NCBI GenBank assembly: GCA_963977495.1
Contig: CAXBOT010000010.1
Location: forward strand, 1-40,297
DNA: 40,297 nucleotides
Direction of reading: 5' to 3'
Origin: UBA1672 sp963977495
Lineage (GTDB): Bacteria > Pseudomonadota > Alphaproteobacteria > Micavibrionales > Micavibrionaceae
Part shown: positions 13,277 through 21,961 of the stretch, one piece after another
Layout: every line of letters begins with the position of its first letter
Numbering within the stretch: the stretch's first letter is position 1
Made by a program: the position numbers and the translations under genes
The notes under the pieces: generated by a model
The model's database searches: none
The model's input: only the letters and a program-made list of their open reading frames with translations
What the model was told of the DNA's origin: nothing

Positions 13277-16200
13277 TTAAAGCTCGACCAAGCGACAGCC
13301 GCCTGCTGCGCTTTGTTTGATTAAGGCATCACAAACGCGGCGACCATCTTCGTAGGTTGGTATCAGGCCGACAATGCGGAAGAATGTTTTACTGCCCACT
13401 TTGATCTTATAAATATAAAGCGGTGTATCCTTAAGCAGGGCGGGATAGCGCGCCCATAACCGTTTTTGTTCTTGTTGCGCGCTGTCAAAGCTGCTTAACG
13501 ACCCGAGGTGAATAAACAGGCCGCGCAAAGCTTCGCCTGTTGCCATGTCCAAGCCATCTGTGACAACGGGCAATGGTTCGTCTTCAATAACATTTTTGAC
13601 ATCTGCATGCTGGGTTGAGGGCAGGAGTGCGCTCGCCAATTGTATCTTGGCACGGGGCGGGATCATGATGTTTTGATCTGTTGCGATGGGCCTGTCCAGC
13701 GTGAGGTCAACATCCAAGGCAAAGACGTCATCGCCGCGCCATGACGGTGTGACATTGATATGGTAAGAGCCAAGTGCGATGGCGGGAAACACGTAATAGC
13801 CATCATATTCGCTGGTGGCTGTGGCGATTTCTTCGCCTGTATCATTGTCAACCAAACGAATATCAACACCGGGGACGGCTTTTTTCGGATCGGTGTCTGT
13901 CGGCATTTGTATAAAGCCGTCAATTTCGCCCAACTGCTCAAAGCCCATATAAAGCGTGGTGGATGCGCCGCTGCGCGGGATGATATCAATGTGATCCTGA
14001 TAGGGCTTGATATAGATGCTCGGCAAGCTGGCTTCGTCAACTTCGAAGCGCGTGAGACCTTCGCTCAGGCCATTGACGAAGACCGCGCCGTCTTGATTGG
14101 TTTGGGCATCGACCAAGCCGCGATTGGATCGGAAGGTGATATTAGAGAGGAGTTTTTCGCCCATTTCATAGGTATGACTGCCATCTTCATCCAGATAGGC
14201 ACGCAAACTCACCGCGCCCAACCCGCCATCGCGCGCGCTGACCATTTGATAGCGCCCGTCGGAATCAGGTTGGAATCCTGTGCGGAATGTGACGCCGCCG
14301 AATAAATCATTGCGCGTTGATCCGCCCACATTCGCATCAATGGAATATTTATCAAATTCTTGCGAGTATCTCAGATCACTGGACAGGATGTTATTGGGGA
14401 AGTCATAGGCCGTATTCAAACGCAGCGTTGCTGTGCGGCTTAATTTTTTATAAGCGGAGATATTGGCATTGCGGAAGGTGTCGCGCGCTTCGTGATCCAG
14501 ATCAAATTGTAAGTTGCCGCGTAAACGCCAATCCATCAAATTGGTTAAAATGGATAGGTCGCCTTCATAGTCTTCTTGCGCGGCATTATCCGAAATTGTA
14601 CGTTCCAAGGAATTACTGATACTCACCCCTGCGATGCGTGTTGACACATTGCCCTGCAGGTATATTTCATCATCTTTATTCTGAAACGCATCGGTTTGGA
14701 ACTTATTTTTTTCTGCGCGTAAGCTTGCGGAAAATATACCAAAATTGCGGTTTGCGTCGATCCCCGTAGTGGATACTAAATCACGATCATCTTTTTGAAA
14801 TCCATCATATTTTGTATGGCTGACGGTGACGTTTGCGCCTGCTACGCGGGTGGTTGTTTCCACGGAATAGGCGCTGCGCCCTTCATTGGCTTTCATATAT
14901 TGCACTTGCGTTTTAAACCCTAAAAAGGATGTGACGGCAGACATATTAACCGCTGATAATCTTGTGTCTTCACTGCTCGTTGAATCAGATCCTGTAAAGG
15001 CACTCGCGCTGACGGTTAGGTAATTTTTGATTCCGTAGGCCACTCTGGCACTGCCGCCGAATGTGGAATCAGTGCGGGCATTTTCGGCGATGGGGATGAA
15101 GTCGGCTTCGGGTTGTCCTGCGGCAATATCGTAATTCACCTCGCCCGCCTGCAACATTTCTTGCCCGCGAATAATGCGCTGGGTTTGTGTGCGTTTTTGC
15201 CCTTCGGGACCATAGAGAACAATTTGAAACAAGTTGTAACCGCGCACCAATTCCACGTCTTCGAAGCTGTAACGTCCGTTATCGCCGACCTCTTGAAAGG
15301 CCACGAAATAACCGTTGCGGTATAATTCCGCGTCCCAACCAAGCGGGGCATCCCCATCGACATCGTATGTTTCCGCGCCGAAGGATCGTGACAGATGCAG
15401 GGTTGAATCTGAGGAGATCGCAACGCCGCGCCCGCGTTTACGTCCAACGACCAACGGTACATCGGGGTAGGTCACATCACCAACGGTAATCCGTCCGGCC
15501 TGCAAGGGGCCGAGGAGTGTTTTCCCCGGATCGCGTTTTTGGAAAAAGCCTTGGGCGGTATTGATTTTTGTTGCGTTATCGTCCGTTCCCGTCGTGCCCG
15601 ACACGATAAAACGCGCCCCTGATTTTAAGACATCACCATAGGATTGCAGGGAGAAATTTGTATTGGCGCTGGTGCTGGTGTCATCGCGCCGCGCCTGCAG
15701 GGTTTGTTGCCAGACAAAACTGGGCGGGGCAATCCATTGATAAGGGACGAGCGTATCAGGGTTATAGGAAACGCCCGCGTTGGCTGTATTGCTCGCTAAG
15801 GAATCGGCGCGTTTTTTGCGGGCGAGATCTTCTTCAAAGGGGAAGGGGATGCTGCCGGTGACAAACATGCGCAGGGTGCTTAAATCCGGTCTGATGCTGA
15901 TACCCAGCCAATTTTCCAGCACCGACGCCTTCACATAGATATCTTCGAAATGCGCTTCTGCGTCGTTTTGGGATATCGGGCGTTCTTTGCCGTTTGCAAA
16001 AACAATATTCCTGTTTAAATCCAACTGGAAAACATTGCGCTCCTTATAAAGCCAACCTTCGGCAATGCCCTCGGACGGCTCAACGCTGACCGACAGGCTA
16101 AGGATTCTTGCAAAGGCAGCAATGGGAATGAGTGTTTGATCCAGCGATGCGCCCTTTGGCAGATAGGCGATCATGCCGCTATTTCTGATCTGGTCATTGA

Positions 16201-16366
16201 CGTAAAGCTCCAGAATCAAAAGCTCTTCTTCCGGTCGTTCCACCTGATTTACGGATGCAAGAACCTGTCCGGCAAATACCTGTTGTATCAGAACAAGGCC
16301 GAGGACGCAGTACAGACAAATTCGCATCCTTTTGACAGGTGCAATGCTTATCAATGCATAACGCAT
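13277..16366 (-). CDS. Outer-membrane usher-like protein with C-terminal SPOR domain
   Basis: The protein should form the outer-membrane pore that assembles pilin-chaperone complexes. A signal peptide is visible (hydrophobic to about residue 37). The start may be M1 or M14 (16327), and neither has a good ribosome binding site. After an N-terminal domain, GRITVGDVTYPDVPLVVGRK and RGRGVAIS mark the entry to the barrel. The plug/E-set unit at about 335-400 (WDAELYRNGYF, GRYSFEDVELVRGYNLFQIVLYG) resembles FimD-type ushers. A long barrel region with alternating residues follows. Residues ~815-880 form a carboxypeptidase-regulatory-like beta domain, and 949-1029 form a SPOR domain (GLFIHLGSLSSFDSAQQE and YIYKIKVGSKTFFRIVG). 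SPOR domains bind peptidoglycan lacking stem peptides, which is unexpected on an usher. It is the last gene of the pilus operon. Confidence 0.85.
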   Translation of the reverse strand: MRYALISIAPVKRMRICLYCVLGLVLIQQVFAGQVLASVNQVERPEEELLILELYVNDQIRNSGMIAYLPKGASLDQTLIPIAAFARILSLSVSVEPSEGIAEGWLYKERNVFQLDLNRNIVFANGKERPISQNDAEAHFEDIYVKASVLENWLGISIRPDLSTLRMFVTGSIPFPFEEDLARKKRADSLASNTANAGVSYNPDTLVPYQWIAPPSFVWQQTLQARRDDTSTSANTNFSLQSYGDVLKSGARFIVSGTTGTDDNATKINTAQGFFQKRDPGKTLLGPLQAGRITVGDVTYPDVPLVVGRKRGRGVAISSDSTLHLSRSFGAETYDVDGDAPLGWDAELYRNGYFVAFQEVGDNGRYSFEDVELVRGYNLFQIVLYGPEGQKRTQTQRIIRGQEMLQAGEVNYDIAAGQPEADFIPIAENARTDSTFGGSARVAYGIKNYLTVSASAFTGSDSTSSEDTRLSAVNMSAVTSFLGFKTQVQYMKANEGRSAYSVETTTRVAGANVTVSHTKYDGFQKDDRDLVSTTGIDANRNFGIFSASLRAEKNKFQTDAFQNKDDEIYLQGNVSTRIAGVSISNSLERTISDNAAQEDYEGDLSILTNLMDWRLRGNLQFDLDHEARDTFRNANISAYKKLSRTATLRLNTAYDFPNNILSSDLRYSQEFDKYSIDANVGGSTRNDLFGGVTFRTGFQPDSDGRYQMVSARDGGLGAVSLRAYLDEDGSHTYEMGEKLLSNITFRSNRGLVDAQTNQDGAVFVNGLSEGLTRFEVDEASLPSIYIKPYQDHIDIIPRSGASTTLYMGFEQLGEIDGFIQMPTDTDPKKAVPGVDIRLVDNDTGEEIATATSEYDGYYVFPAIALGSYHINVTPSWRGDDVFALDVDLTLDRPIATDQNIMIPPRAKIQLASALLPSTQHADVKNVIEDEPLPVVTDGLDMATGEALRGLFIHLGSLSSFDSAQQEQKRLWARYPALLKDTPLYIYKIKVGSKTFFRIVGLIPTYEDGRRVCDALIKQSAAGGCRLVEL

Positions 16367-16426
16367 GGTTTACAAATACTTTTTAGAAAGAACACAAATA
16401 ATCAGTGATATGCCCATCGGGCATAT

Positions 16427-17281
16427 TCAGTGTGATACAGGTACTAAAACCGTATCAACGGGCGTTGACTCAGAAATATTTTTGTTAAATAGCTTAACCC
16501 TTATCTTCCCGCCATTTTGGATGTCTTTTTGGTCGAGAAGTTCCAGAATGAAGGCGTGTTTACGCTGGTCTATCTCACGGTATATAAAGACGGATCGGCG
16601 CACGGCGGCCTTTTTCTCTGTCCCATCGGGCGCTATATAATCGGCCTCTATCAGGGCGTTGCCCTGTCCATTGCCGGAGCGATCCAAAACCATAGATATG
16701 TTGGGGCGGCCGCTTTTTCCATCTTTGCCGACAACGATGTTATGAACGGCGATATCTGTTTTAATGGCGCCCTTGGAAATCACAACAGGGATGGCTGTTG
16801 CATAGGCGATTTGAGCCTTGGCTTTCGCTTGATTTTCGGGGGAGGCTTCCTTGTTTAATTCGGCGCGTTTGCTGATATTTTCCAGAAATTCGAGGTGCGC
16901 ATGATATTCACCGTCCTGTGTGCCTTCGGGGAAGCGCGCCATAATGCGGATGATTTGTTTTTCACCGGGCTTGATGTCGAATTGGCGCGGGACAAAGCGC
17001 AACATACGCTTGGCGGAATAATCAAATGTGTCAACGCGCGCAGTGTGTCCGTTTTCATCCATGGCTAAATTCTTAAGAGAGACGCTGTATGATCGCGCGA
17101 TGTTTGACATATTGGTGATGCGGATTTCTTGCACGGGTTTTTGGTCAATAATTTCCACACGTGTTGGCGCAAAGAACAGAACGGTATCCGCCCAAACCTG
17201 TGCAAATGGCATAGAAATCATCAGAAAACTCAATAAAAGCAGGAATCGTGTCTTATGCATGACCGGCGGCGTCCAATTCAT
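16427..17281 (-). CDS. Periplasmic pilus chaperone (PapD-like)
   Basis: Pilus chaperones hold pilin subunits in the periplasm by donating a beta strand and deliver them to the usher. A signal peptide runs to about residue 31 (cleavage after VWA). The first immunoglobulin-like domain starts FFAPTRVEIIDQKPVQEIRITN, with the conserved Arg in the PTRVEI strand, and includes FDIKPGEKQIIRIMAR, the usual F1-G1 edge. The second domain is degenerate but of the right length (284 residues total). M8 at 17260 is an alternative start. It lies 33 bases after the second pilin gene and about 60 bases before the usher, so all belong to one operon. The sequence is far from PapD and closer to the archaic/alphaproteobacterial group. 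Confidence 0.87.
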   Translation of the reverse strand: MNWTPPVMHKTRFLLLLSFLMISMPFAQVWADTVLFFAPTRVEIIDQKPVQEIRITNMSNIARSYSVSLKNLAMDENGHTARVDTFDYSAKRMLRFVPRQFDIKPGEKQIIRIMARFPEGTQDGEYHAHLEFLENISKRAELNKEASPENQAKAKAQIAYATAIPVVISKGAIKTDIAVHNIVVGKDGKSGRPNISMVLDRSGNGQGNALIEADYIAPDGTEKKAAVRRSVFIYREIDQRKHAFILELLDQKDIQNGGKIRVKLFNKNISESTPVDTVLVPVSH

Positions 17282-17314
17282 CTAAAAATGTTGTTTTGAT
17301 GCGGTAATCATACC

Positions 17315-17866
17315 CTACTGTATGACGATAGACAACATGATAGGTGTGCCTGATCCGGTTGTGCTGTAGCTATGATCTGCCGGCAGGGTGATGGGGCTGG
17401 AAAGGGTGATCTCACCGCCGATAAAAACATCGGGATCGGGCAGGGCGTCCATGTCAATTGTGGCCGCTGTGGCATCGCCGCCGCCCAAGCCGTTACAGGC
17501 ATTCCCATCACCAAACGGAGCGCCCGTATTGACCGAGATTTCTATATTTTCAATGGTGAGGGTGGTTGCGGTTGGGTCGAATAATTGCGCCGTGGTTGTG
17601 CATTTTATTTCAATGATCCCTGTGTCGGGGGAGGTGATGCGAATATGCCCTGCGGCTTCACCGCCCTGAAAGGATGCGCCCGAACCCGTTAGGCTGGCAT
17701 TGCCGTCAGTGCCTAATTGGATGCGAACATTAAAGGTTGTCGCGAAATCATAGGCGCCGAAATTTATGCCTGATACTGTGTTGATGGTTTGTGCAGAGGC
17801 ATAAAGCGATAGTGTCGTGAGGATGACAACAATGGGAAGCGCAACATATCGTTTTGTAAGTTTCAA
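17315..17866 (-). CDS. DUF4402 family pilin-like protein 2
   Basis: The 183-residue exported protein has a Sec signal peptide ending near YASA, followed by the DUF4402 pattern. That is an N-terminal NFGAYDF strand, a repeated GxDGNASLTGSG element, an IEIKCTTTAQLFD core with cysteine, and a paired CNGLGGG cysteine. Members are subunits of chaperone-usher fibres in alphaproteobacteria. The start is TTG at 17866, because an in-frame TGA lies just upstream and no ATG occurs before the signal peptide core. It follows the first pilin gene after a strong terminator, so it is probably made from read-through transcripts at a lower level. This would suit a minor subunit or tip protein. I cannot tell a tip adhesin from a shaft subunit. 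Confidence 0.83.
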   Translation of the reverse strand: MKLTKRYVALPIVVILTTLSLYASAQTINTVSGINFGAYDFATTFNVRIQLGTDGNASLTGSGASFQGGEAAGHIRITSPDTGIIEIKCTTTAQLFDPTATTLTIENIEISVNTGAPFGDGNACNGLGGGDATAATIDMDALPDPDVFIGGEITLSSPITLPADHSYSTTGSGTPIMLSIVIQ

Positions 17867-17893
17867 CGGTTCGAACTTTCAAAAACTGAACAT

Positions 17894-17921
17894 AAAAAAA
17901 ACTGCGGATAAACGCCGCAGT
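17894..17921 (-). terminator. Rho-independent terminator after the first pilin gene
   Basis: Reading the minus strand, ACTGCGG (17921-17915) and CCGCAGT (17907-17901) form a perfect 7-bp stem with a 7-base loop. A run of eight T (17901-17894), which includes the last stem base, completes the structure. It lies about 25 bases after the stop of the first DUF4402 gene and before the second. Confidence 0.9.
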
Positions 17922-17945
17922 CCTTATATTATATGTGTTGCCTGT

Positions 17946-18545
17946 TTATTGAAAGACAAACCTGAATGTGATGGGATCGCCATTCGTGTTTGTTGTGTTA
18001 AACGGGGTGGAGCCACTACTTGCATCCAAAACGTTACTGCCGATTGTCAGTTCTCCGCCAATATACAAGGTAGGATCGCCTACTGTACCAGTATCAATGA
18101 CAACGGGGCTTGTACCCAGACCAGCGCATGTGTTCGTCGCACCGCCATATGTCGCGGCGGCGGATGTATCCCAGACTACGGCTGAGATGGAAAGATCAAT
18201 AGCACCATCACTGATAATACCAGTTTGATCGCATGTGATTTCCAACACGCCTGAACTGGACGTGACAGACAATTCACCGGCGGCAGGCGTTCCTGTGAGG
18301 GTCAGGTTTGAAGATCCGCCCCCCAGAGCGGCATTGCCATCCGGCCCTAATTCAATTGTTCCGGAATGTCCTGTAACAAAGTCTATTCCGCCAAAATCCA
18401 TATCCGCGTCCTTTGCGACTGTAACAGCGGCAGAAGCGGTCATTGTAGCATCAACATCAATATCTGTTGCGTGGGCGGGTGCTATTCCGAAAGTTGCAGT
18501 CCCCAAAAGTGCAGCTGCAAATAGAAGTTTCCTACTTCTGTACAT
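17946..18545 (-). CDS. DUF4402 family pilin-like protein 1 (probable major subunit)
   Basis: This is an exported 199-residue protein with a clear signal peptide (MYRSRKLLFAAALLGTATFG, cleavage after PAHA). The DUF4402 core reads DMDFGGIDFVTGHSGTIELG, DGNAALGG, LTGTPAAGELSVTSSS, then LEITCDQTG and a later NTCAGLG. The two cysteines are placed for a disulphide, as in related pilins. The frame extends to a TTG at 18560, but AGGAG (rc of 18553-18557) lies 7-8 bases before the ATG at 18545, which is clearly the start. It has its own promoter and a strong terminator after it. The first, separately terminated gene of the operon would be transcribed most, so it is the best candidate for the main shaft subunit. 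Confidence 0.87.
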   Translation of the reverse strand: MYRSRKLLFAAALLGTATFGIAPAHATDIDVDATMTASAAVTVAKDADMDFGGIDFVTGHSGTIELGPDGNAALGGGSSNLTLTGTPAAGELSVTSSSGVLEITCDQTGIISDGAIDLSISAVVWDTSAAATYGGATNTCAGLGTSPVVIDTGTVGDPTLYIGGELTIGSNVLDASSGSTPFNTTNTNGDPITFRFVFQ

Positions 18546-18601
18546 TGCTTTTCTCCTCAAAACACGAATACCTAGAATTAAGTACTCAGATAATCCAAGG
18601 T

Positions 18602-18630
18602 AGTATAAATCATTCCAATGATAGAGTAAA
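18602..18630 (-). promoter_or_regulatory. Probable sigma70-type promoter of the pilus operon
   Basis: On the minus strand, TTTACT (18630-18625) and TATACT (18607-18602) are spaced by exactly 17 bases. The -10 matches consensus at 5 of 6 positions and the -35 at 4 of 6. It lies about 57 bases upstream of the first pilin start codon. Confidence 0.6.
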
Positions 18631-18775
18631 TAAGCGCTGTGTTATTTACATGTGATGTTTTAACATTTACAAAATTAGGTGTGTGTTTATCCCAGTTTTA
18701 TTGAAGCATTTCAAAAACTTGTTTAGACTGCGCGATAGAGTTTAGTATATCGGTGTGTGAAAAGGTAAAACCCTG

Positions 18776-19963
18776 ATGAAAAATAACAGATATAGCGGAA
18801 GCGTCCGCACGGTGACATCTGTGCTGATTTATTTAGGGTGCGTTATCGCGCTTTTTGCACCGCTTATTTTTGTAGATGCTGACCTCGGTCAGGTTAGCTA
18901 TCCGCCTAATAAGGGGCAGACGTTTTTTATGTTCAATGGCGGCTTTTATTTTGAGCCGTTTATAGAGTTAATTTTTATATCTGCTGTTGCGATTTTGATT
19001 GGGTTTATTGTTTTTGGCGCAGCAAAAGTGAAAATGCGGGCGACCCTGATGCTGGTTTTGGCAGGGTGCGTGTATGTGCCGTTATCGCTTTTTATCGACC
19101 TGCTGCCGTCCTTTTTTGATTATATATCCGATTCCATTCAAGTGCTTATCCGCAGCGCGATTTGTAAGCGGCATCATACAGAGATCGTCGGAACGCGCCC
19201 GGGGTATTTATATGATTGTCCCTTGGGTGTGTATGCGGGGTTCTTTATTATTATTAAGAACTTTTTTGTGTTGATTAACCTGACGATCCTCTCTGCGATC
19301 AGCGGGTTTATATTTATGTGTCTGGCGGCTGCTTTTCAGGATAATGCAAAATATTTATCCTTTCAGGGCTATATTTATTTTTGCTTACCGATATTTGCCG
19401 GATCACTGCCCTTGGTCGGGGTTATGGCGGTGGGGCAGTTGTTTGATCTCTATGAATATGTGCTGTATCAGGGCTGTATTTTGTTTGTGATTTTGATTTC
19501 ATTTATCCCGATTATCGCTCATGTCTGCAATGAAACAAACACCACCGAAATGGTGCCGTTGAGCATTCGAAAAACATATTGTCTCATCGGGGTTATCATT
19601 ATGTCTGTCGTGGCCGCAGGGTGCATTTGGTTGTCTGTGTTTGTTTTTGACTATGACATGTTCTATCTATTTTTGTTGCACAGTAATGTTGGGTATTACC
19701 TGATGTTTGCATCGTTTTTTCTGTTTTTTGTCGTGCTACTCGCGCTTCAATCGATGAGCTTTACGGATGATGGTATTGTCATGGGGGATTTGTCTTTGGT
19801 AATCCTGACAGCCAGCGTTTTGGGTGCATTATTGGTGGCGCTGCTCTCAGATTCTGTGGCCGTACAGAATTATGTATGGCATGTGCAGGATAATTTGATC
19901 AGCCGCCATATTTTTGATGGCTGTGTTTTGTCGACGCGTTCTAATTTTTGCCCGTATTTTTGA
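18776..19963 (+). CDS. Polytopic membrane protein, unknown function
   Basis: The 395-residue product has roughly eight or nine membrane segments (about residues 14-33, 58-82, 88-110, 155-185, 196-222, 228-250, 266-290, 298-325 and 335-360). I do not recognise a family. A soluble loop at about 112-150 contains the cysteine pair and motif CKRHHTEIVGTRPGYLYDC, where two histidines are flanked by cysteines. That could be a metal or disulphide site. A second pair of cysteines lies near the C terminus (CVLSTRSNFC). It is divergent from the pilus operon and upstream of the ABC transporter by about 265 bases, so it may belong to neither. AAAAGG lies about 12 bases before the ATG, a loose ribosome binding site. 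Confidence 0.7.
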   Translation: MKNNRYSGSVRTVTSVLIYLGCVIALFAPLIFVDADLGQVSYPPNKGQTFFMFNGGFYFEPFIELIFISAVAILIGFIVFGAAKVKMRATLMLVLAGCVYVPLSLFIDLLPSFFDYISDSIQVLIRSAICKRHHTEIVGTRPGYLYDCPLGVYAGFFIIIKNFFVLINLTILSAISGFIFMCLAAAFQDNAKYLSFQGYIYFCLPIFAGSLPLVGVMAVGQLFDLYEYVLYQGCILFVILISFIPIIAHVCNETNTTEMVPLSIRKTYCLIGVIIMSVVAAGCIWLSVFVFDYDMFYLFLLHSNVGYYLMFASFFLFFVVLLALQSMSFTDDGIVMGDLSLVILTASVLGALLVALLSDSVAVQNYVWHVQDNLISRHIFDGCVLSTRSNFCPYF

Positions 19964-20229
19964 AGGCAGTGTTGCAAACTCTTCTATTTTATCGGGTAAA
20001 TATAAACTTAGGCGGCGGTATAGTTTAGGGAGGTCTCCAGATTTCTATTTTTGGTAATTGTAGGAATTTTTAAACTCAGTTAAGTTTTGTGATGCAGCCA
20101 AAACTTATATTCAAAAACGTGATTACACCCAATATACTTGACTTTTCCTAATGTTACTTCTAAATAATTCCACCTAAAAAATGAAATATACGCAATGTTT
20201 TTGCATTGTTTAGAGCCTCTGAGATCATA
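19964..20229. other. Intergenic region before the glycan locus
   Basis: About 265 AT-rich bases with no supported gene. A possible promoter for the locus is TTGACT (20138-20143) with TAAATA 17 bases later (20161-20166), where the -10 is poor. No terminator for the membrane protein gene is evident. Confidence 0.45.
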
Positions 20230-21933
20230 ATGCTTTCTAAGATATGCAAACCTGTTTTTTCTTTGTTTTTAATGCTTACACCAAAGCAGAAGAAGGGGGG
20301 AATCATATGTGTTATTGTTATGATGATACTGGCATTTTCAGAGATTGTTGCTGCAAGCCTTATTGTTGCTATTGCTACACAAATTACTTCTCCTGACGGG
20401 AACCCTGTGTTTCTTGCTTGGTTAGCTATTGGGTGTCTGGTGGTTTTTATTCTTAAAGGAATAATAGCGCTCACAGACAGCTATGTTCAAAATAGATGGA
20501 TACAAACACTTATTTTGGATTTTAAAAAGCGCTTGATCACGCGCTACACACAGATGGATTATGCACATCAGGTAACAATGAATTCAAGTAGGTCCCTATC
20601 TGTCCTATATAATGATGCTGATGTATATATGCGTATGGGGTTAACATCTGTTGGGGTTTTGCTCTCTGAAACAACAGTTTTTTTTGTTCTGATGTGTTTT
20701 TTAATGTACCTTCAGCCCGTTATTACCATTATTTTATTGGGTATGTTTTCGCTTTTCGGGCTTGTCTTTGTAAAACGCCTGATGCCCGTTTTCAAAGTTT
20801 GGGGTAAAATCGTTCAGGAAACTGTCCAAGCAGGATATGAAGCCGCCCTTCTGATTTTACAATCATATAAAGACATATTGATTTTTGGGAAAACCGACTA
20901 TTTCGTTAAAAGATATATGGATCAATCTGTTTTGCGTGCCCAAGTAGCAGTTAAAGCTGCTGTCTCTCAAGTCATTCCACGTGTTAGTCTGGAAATTGTT
21001 TTTATTCTCTTTTTTGTTGGCTTGGTCCTTGCATTTTTATGGACTGGTAACGAGATTAGTAATCTGGCGACAGTCTTAAGCGCTTATCTTTATGCGGGCT
21101 TTAGGTTGCTACCAAGCCTTAATCGCATGATTATTCAGATCAATAGTATAAAAATGTCCGAAGCAAGCATAGAGCGCATAGTCAGTGAAATGCAATCTCC
21201 TTATCATAAGGGGGTTTATGTGTCTGAACCGCAATTGACGTTTGATCATAAAATTGGCATTCAAAACGTATCATTTTCATATCCCAACAAAGAAAAAACG
21301 GTATTAGATCAGATTAATCTTGAGATTAGCAAAGGCGAATTTATCGGTATTATTGGTGAAACAGGGTCAGGCAAGTCTACATTGCTGCATTTAATACTCG
21401 GCCTTTTGCTACCAAGTAACGGCGACATACTTATTGATGGTAAATACATTGCGAGTTCATGTGAGTGGCATTCAAAAATTGGATATGCCGCACAAGATTT
21501 TCATCTGATTGACGGGTCAATCGCTGATAATATAGCATTTGGTGTTTCTGTCGAAGATCGTGATATTGAGAGGGTTAAAGCGGTCATAAAGGATGCGCAG
21601 CTTGATCGTTTTGTCGATAGTCTTCCCGGTGGTCTGGAAACAACAATCGGTGAAAAAGGGGTGCTGATTTCTGGCGGAGAGCGGCAGCGTATCGCTTTAG
21701 CGCGGGCACTTTATCCTAAGCCTGAGATTTTGATGCTTGACGAAGCCACTTCTGCACTTGATTTAGATACAGAAAAGTCGATTATGGATGCTGTTATAAC
21801 TCTCAAGGATAAGGATATGACAATTATTGCGGTTACCCATAGATTGGATACACTTAAAAAAGCAGATCGCGTTATCACGATCGAAAAAGGGCAGATAACC
21901 AAAGATAAAAAAGGCAAGAAAGATGCAGCCTGA
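20230..21933 (+). CDS. ABC exporter half-transporter (PglK/MsbA-like flippase)
   Basis: This is a fused permease-ATPase. Membrane segments occupy about residues 1-310, with hydrophobic runs near 26-50, 65-85, 145-183 and 255-275. The nucleotide-binding domain has Walker A GETGSGKST (376-384), signature ISGGERQR (480-487), Walker B LMLDEATSALD (501-511) and the H-loop VTHRLD. Half-transporters in glycan loci (PglK type) flip lipid-linked oligosaccharides, and this one opens a run of sugar-modifying genes. That role is inferred from context, since a lipid or peptide exporter looks the same. The frame extends to TTG at 20206, but the ATG at 20230 begins directly before the first hydrophobic stretch, so I use it (567 residues). 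No separate Wzx-type flippase occurs in the window. Confidence 0.87.
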   Translation: MLSKICKPVFSLFLMLTPKQKKGGIICVIVMMILAFSEIVAASLIVAIATQITSPDGNPVFLAWLAIGCLVVFILKGIIALTDSYVQNRWIQTLILDFKKRLITRYTQMDYAHQVTMNSSRSLSVLYNDADVYMRMGLTSVGVLLSETTVFFVLMCFLMYLQPVITIILLGMFSLFGLVFVKRLMPVFKVWGKIVQETVQAGYEAALLILQSYKDILIFGKTDYFVKRYMDQSVLRAQVAVKAAVSQVIPRVSLEIVFILFFVGLVLAFLWTGNEISNLATVLSAYLYAGFRLLPSLNRMIIQINSIKMSEASIERIVSEMQSPYHKGVYVSEPQLTFDHKIGIQNVSFSYPNKEKTVLDQINLEISKGEFIGIIGETGSGKSTLLHLILGLLLPSNGDILIDGKYIASSCEWHSKIGYAAQDFHLIDGSIADNIAFGVSVEDRDIERVKAVIKDAQLDRFVDSLPGGLETTIGEKGVLISGGERQRIALARALYPKPEILMLDEATSALDLDTEKSIMDAVITLKDKDMTIIAVTHRLDTLKKADRVITIEKGQITKDKKGKKDAA

Positions 21934-21961
21934 TTTAAAAGTATAGAAAAGGAATATTTAA

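Noticed and set aside
13760..14305. 181-codon open frame on the plus strand inside the usher gene
   Set aside because: It is antisense to the strongly supported usher, lacks a ribosome binding site and its translation shows no domain. It is a shadow frame.
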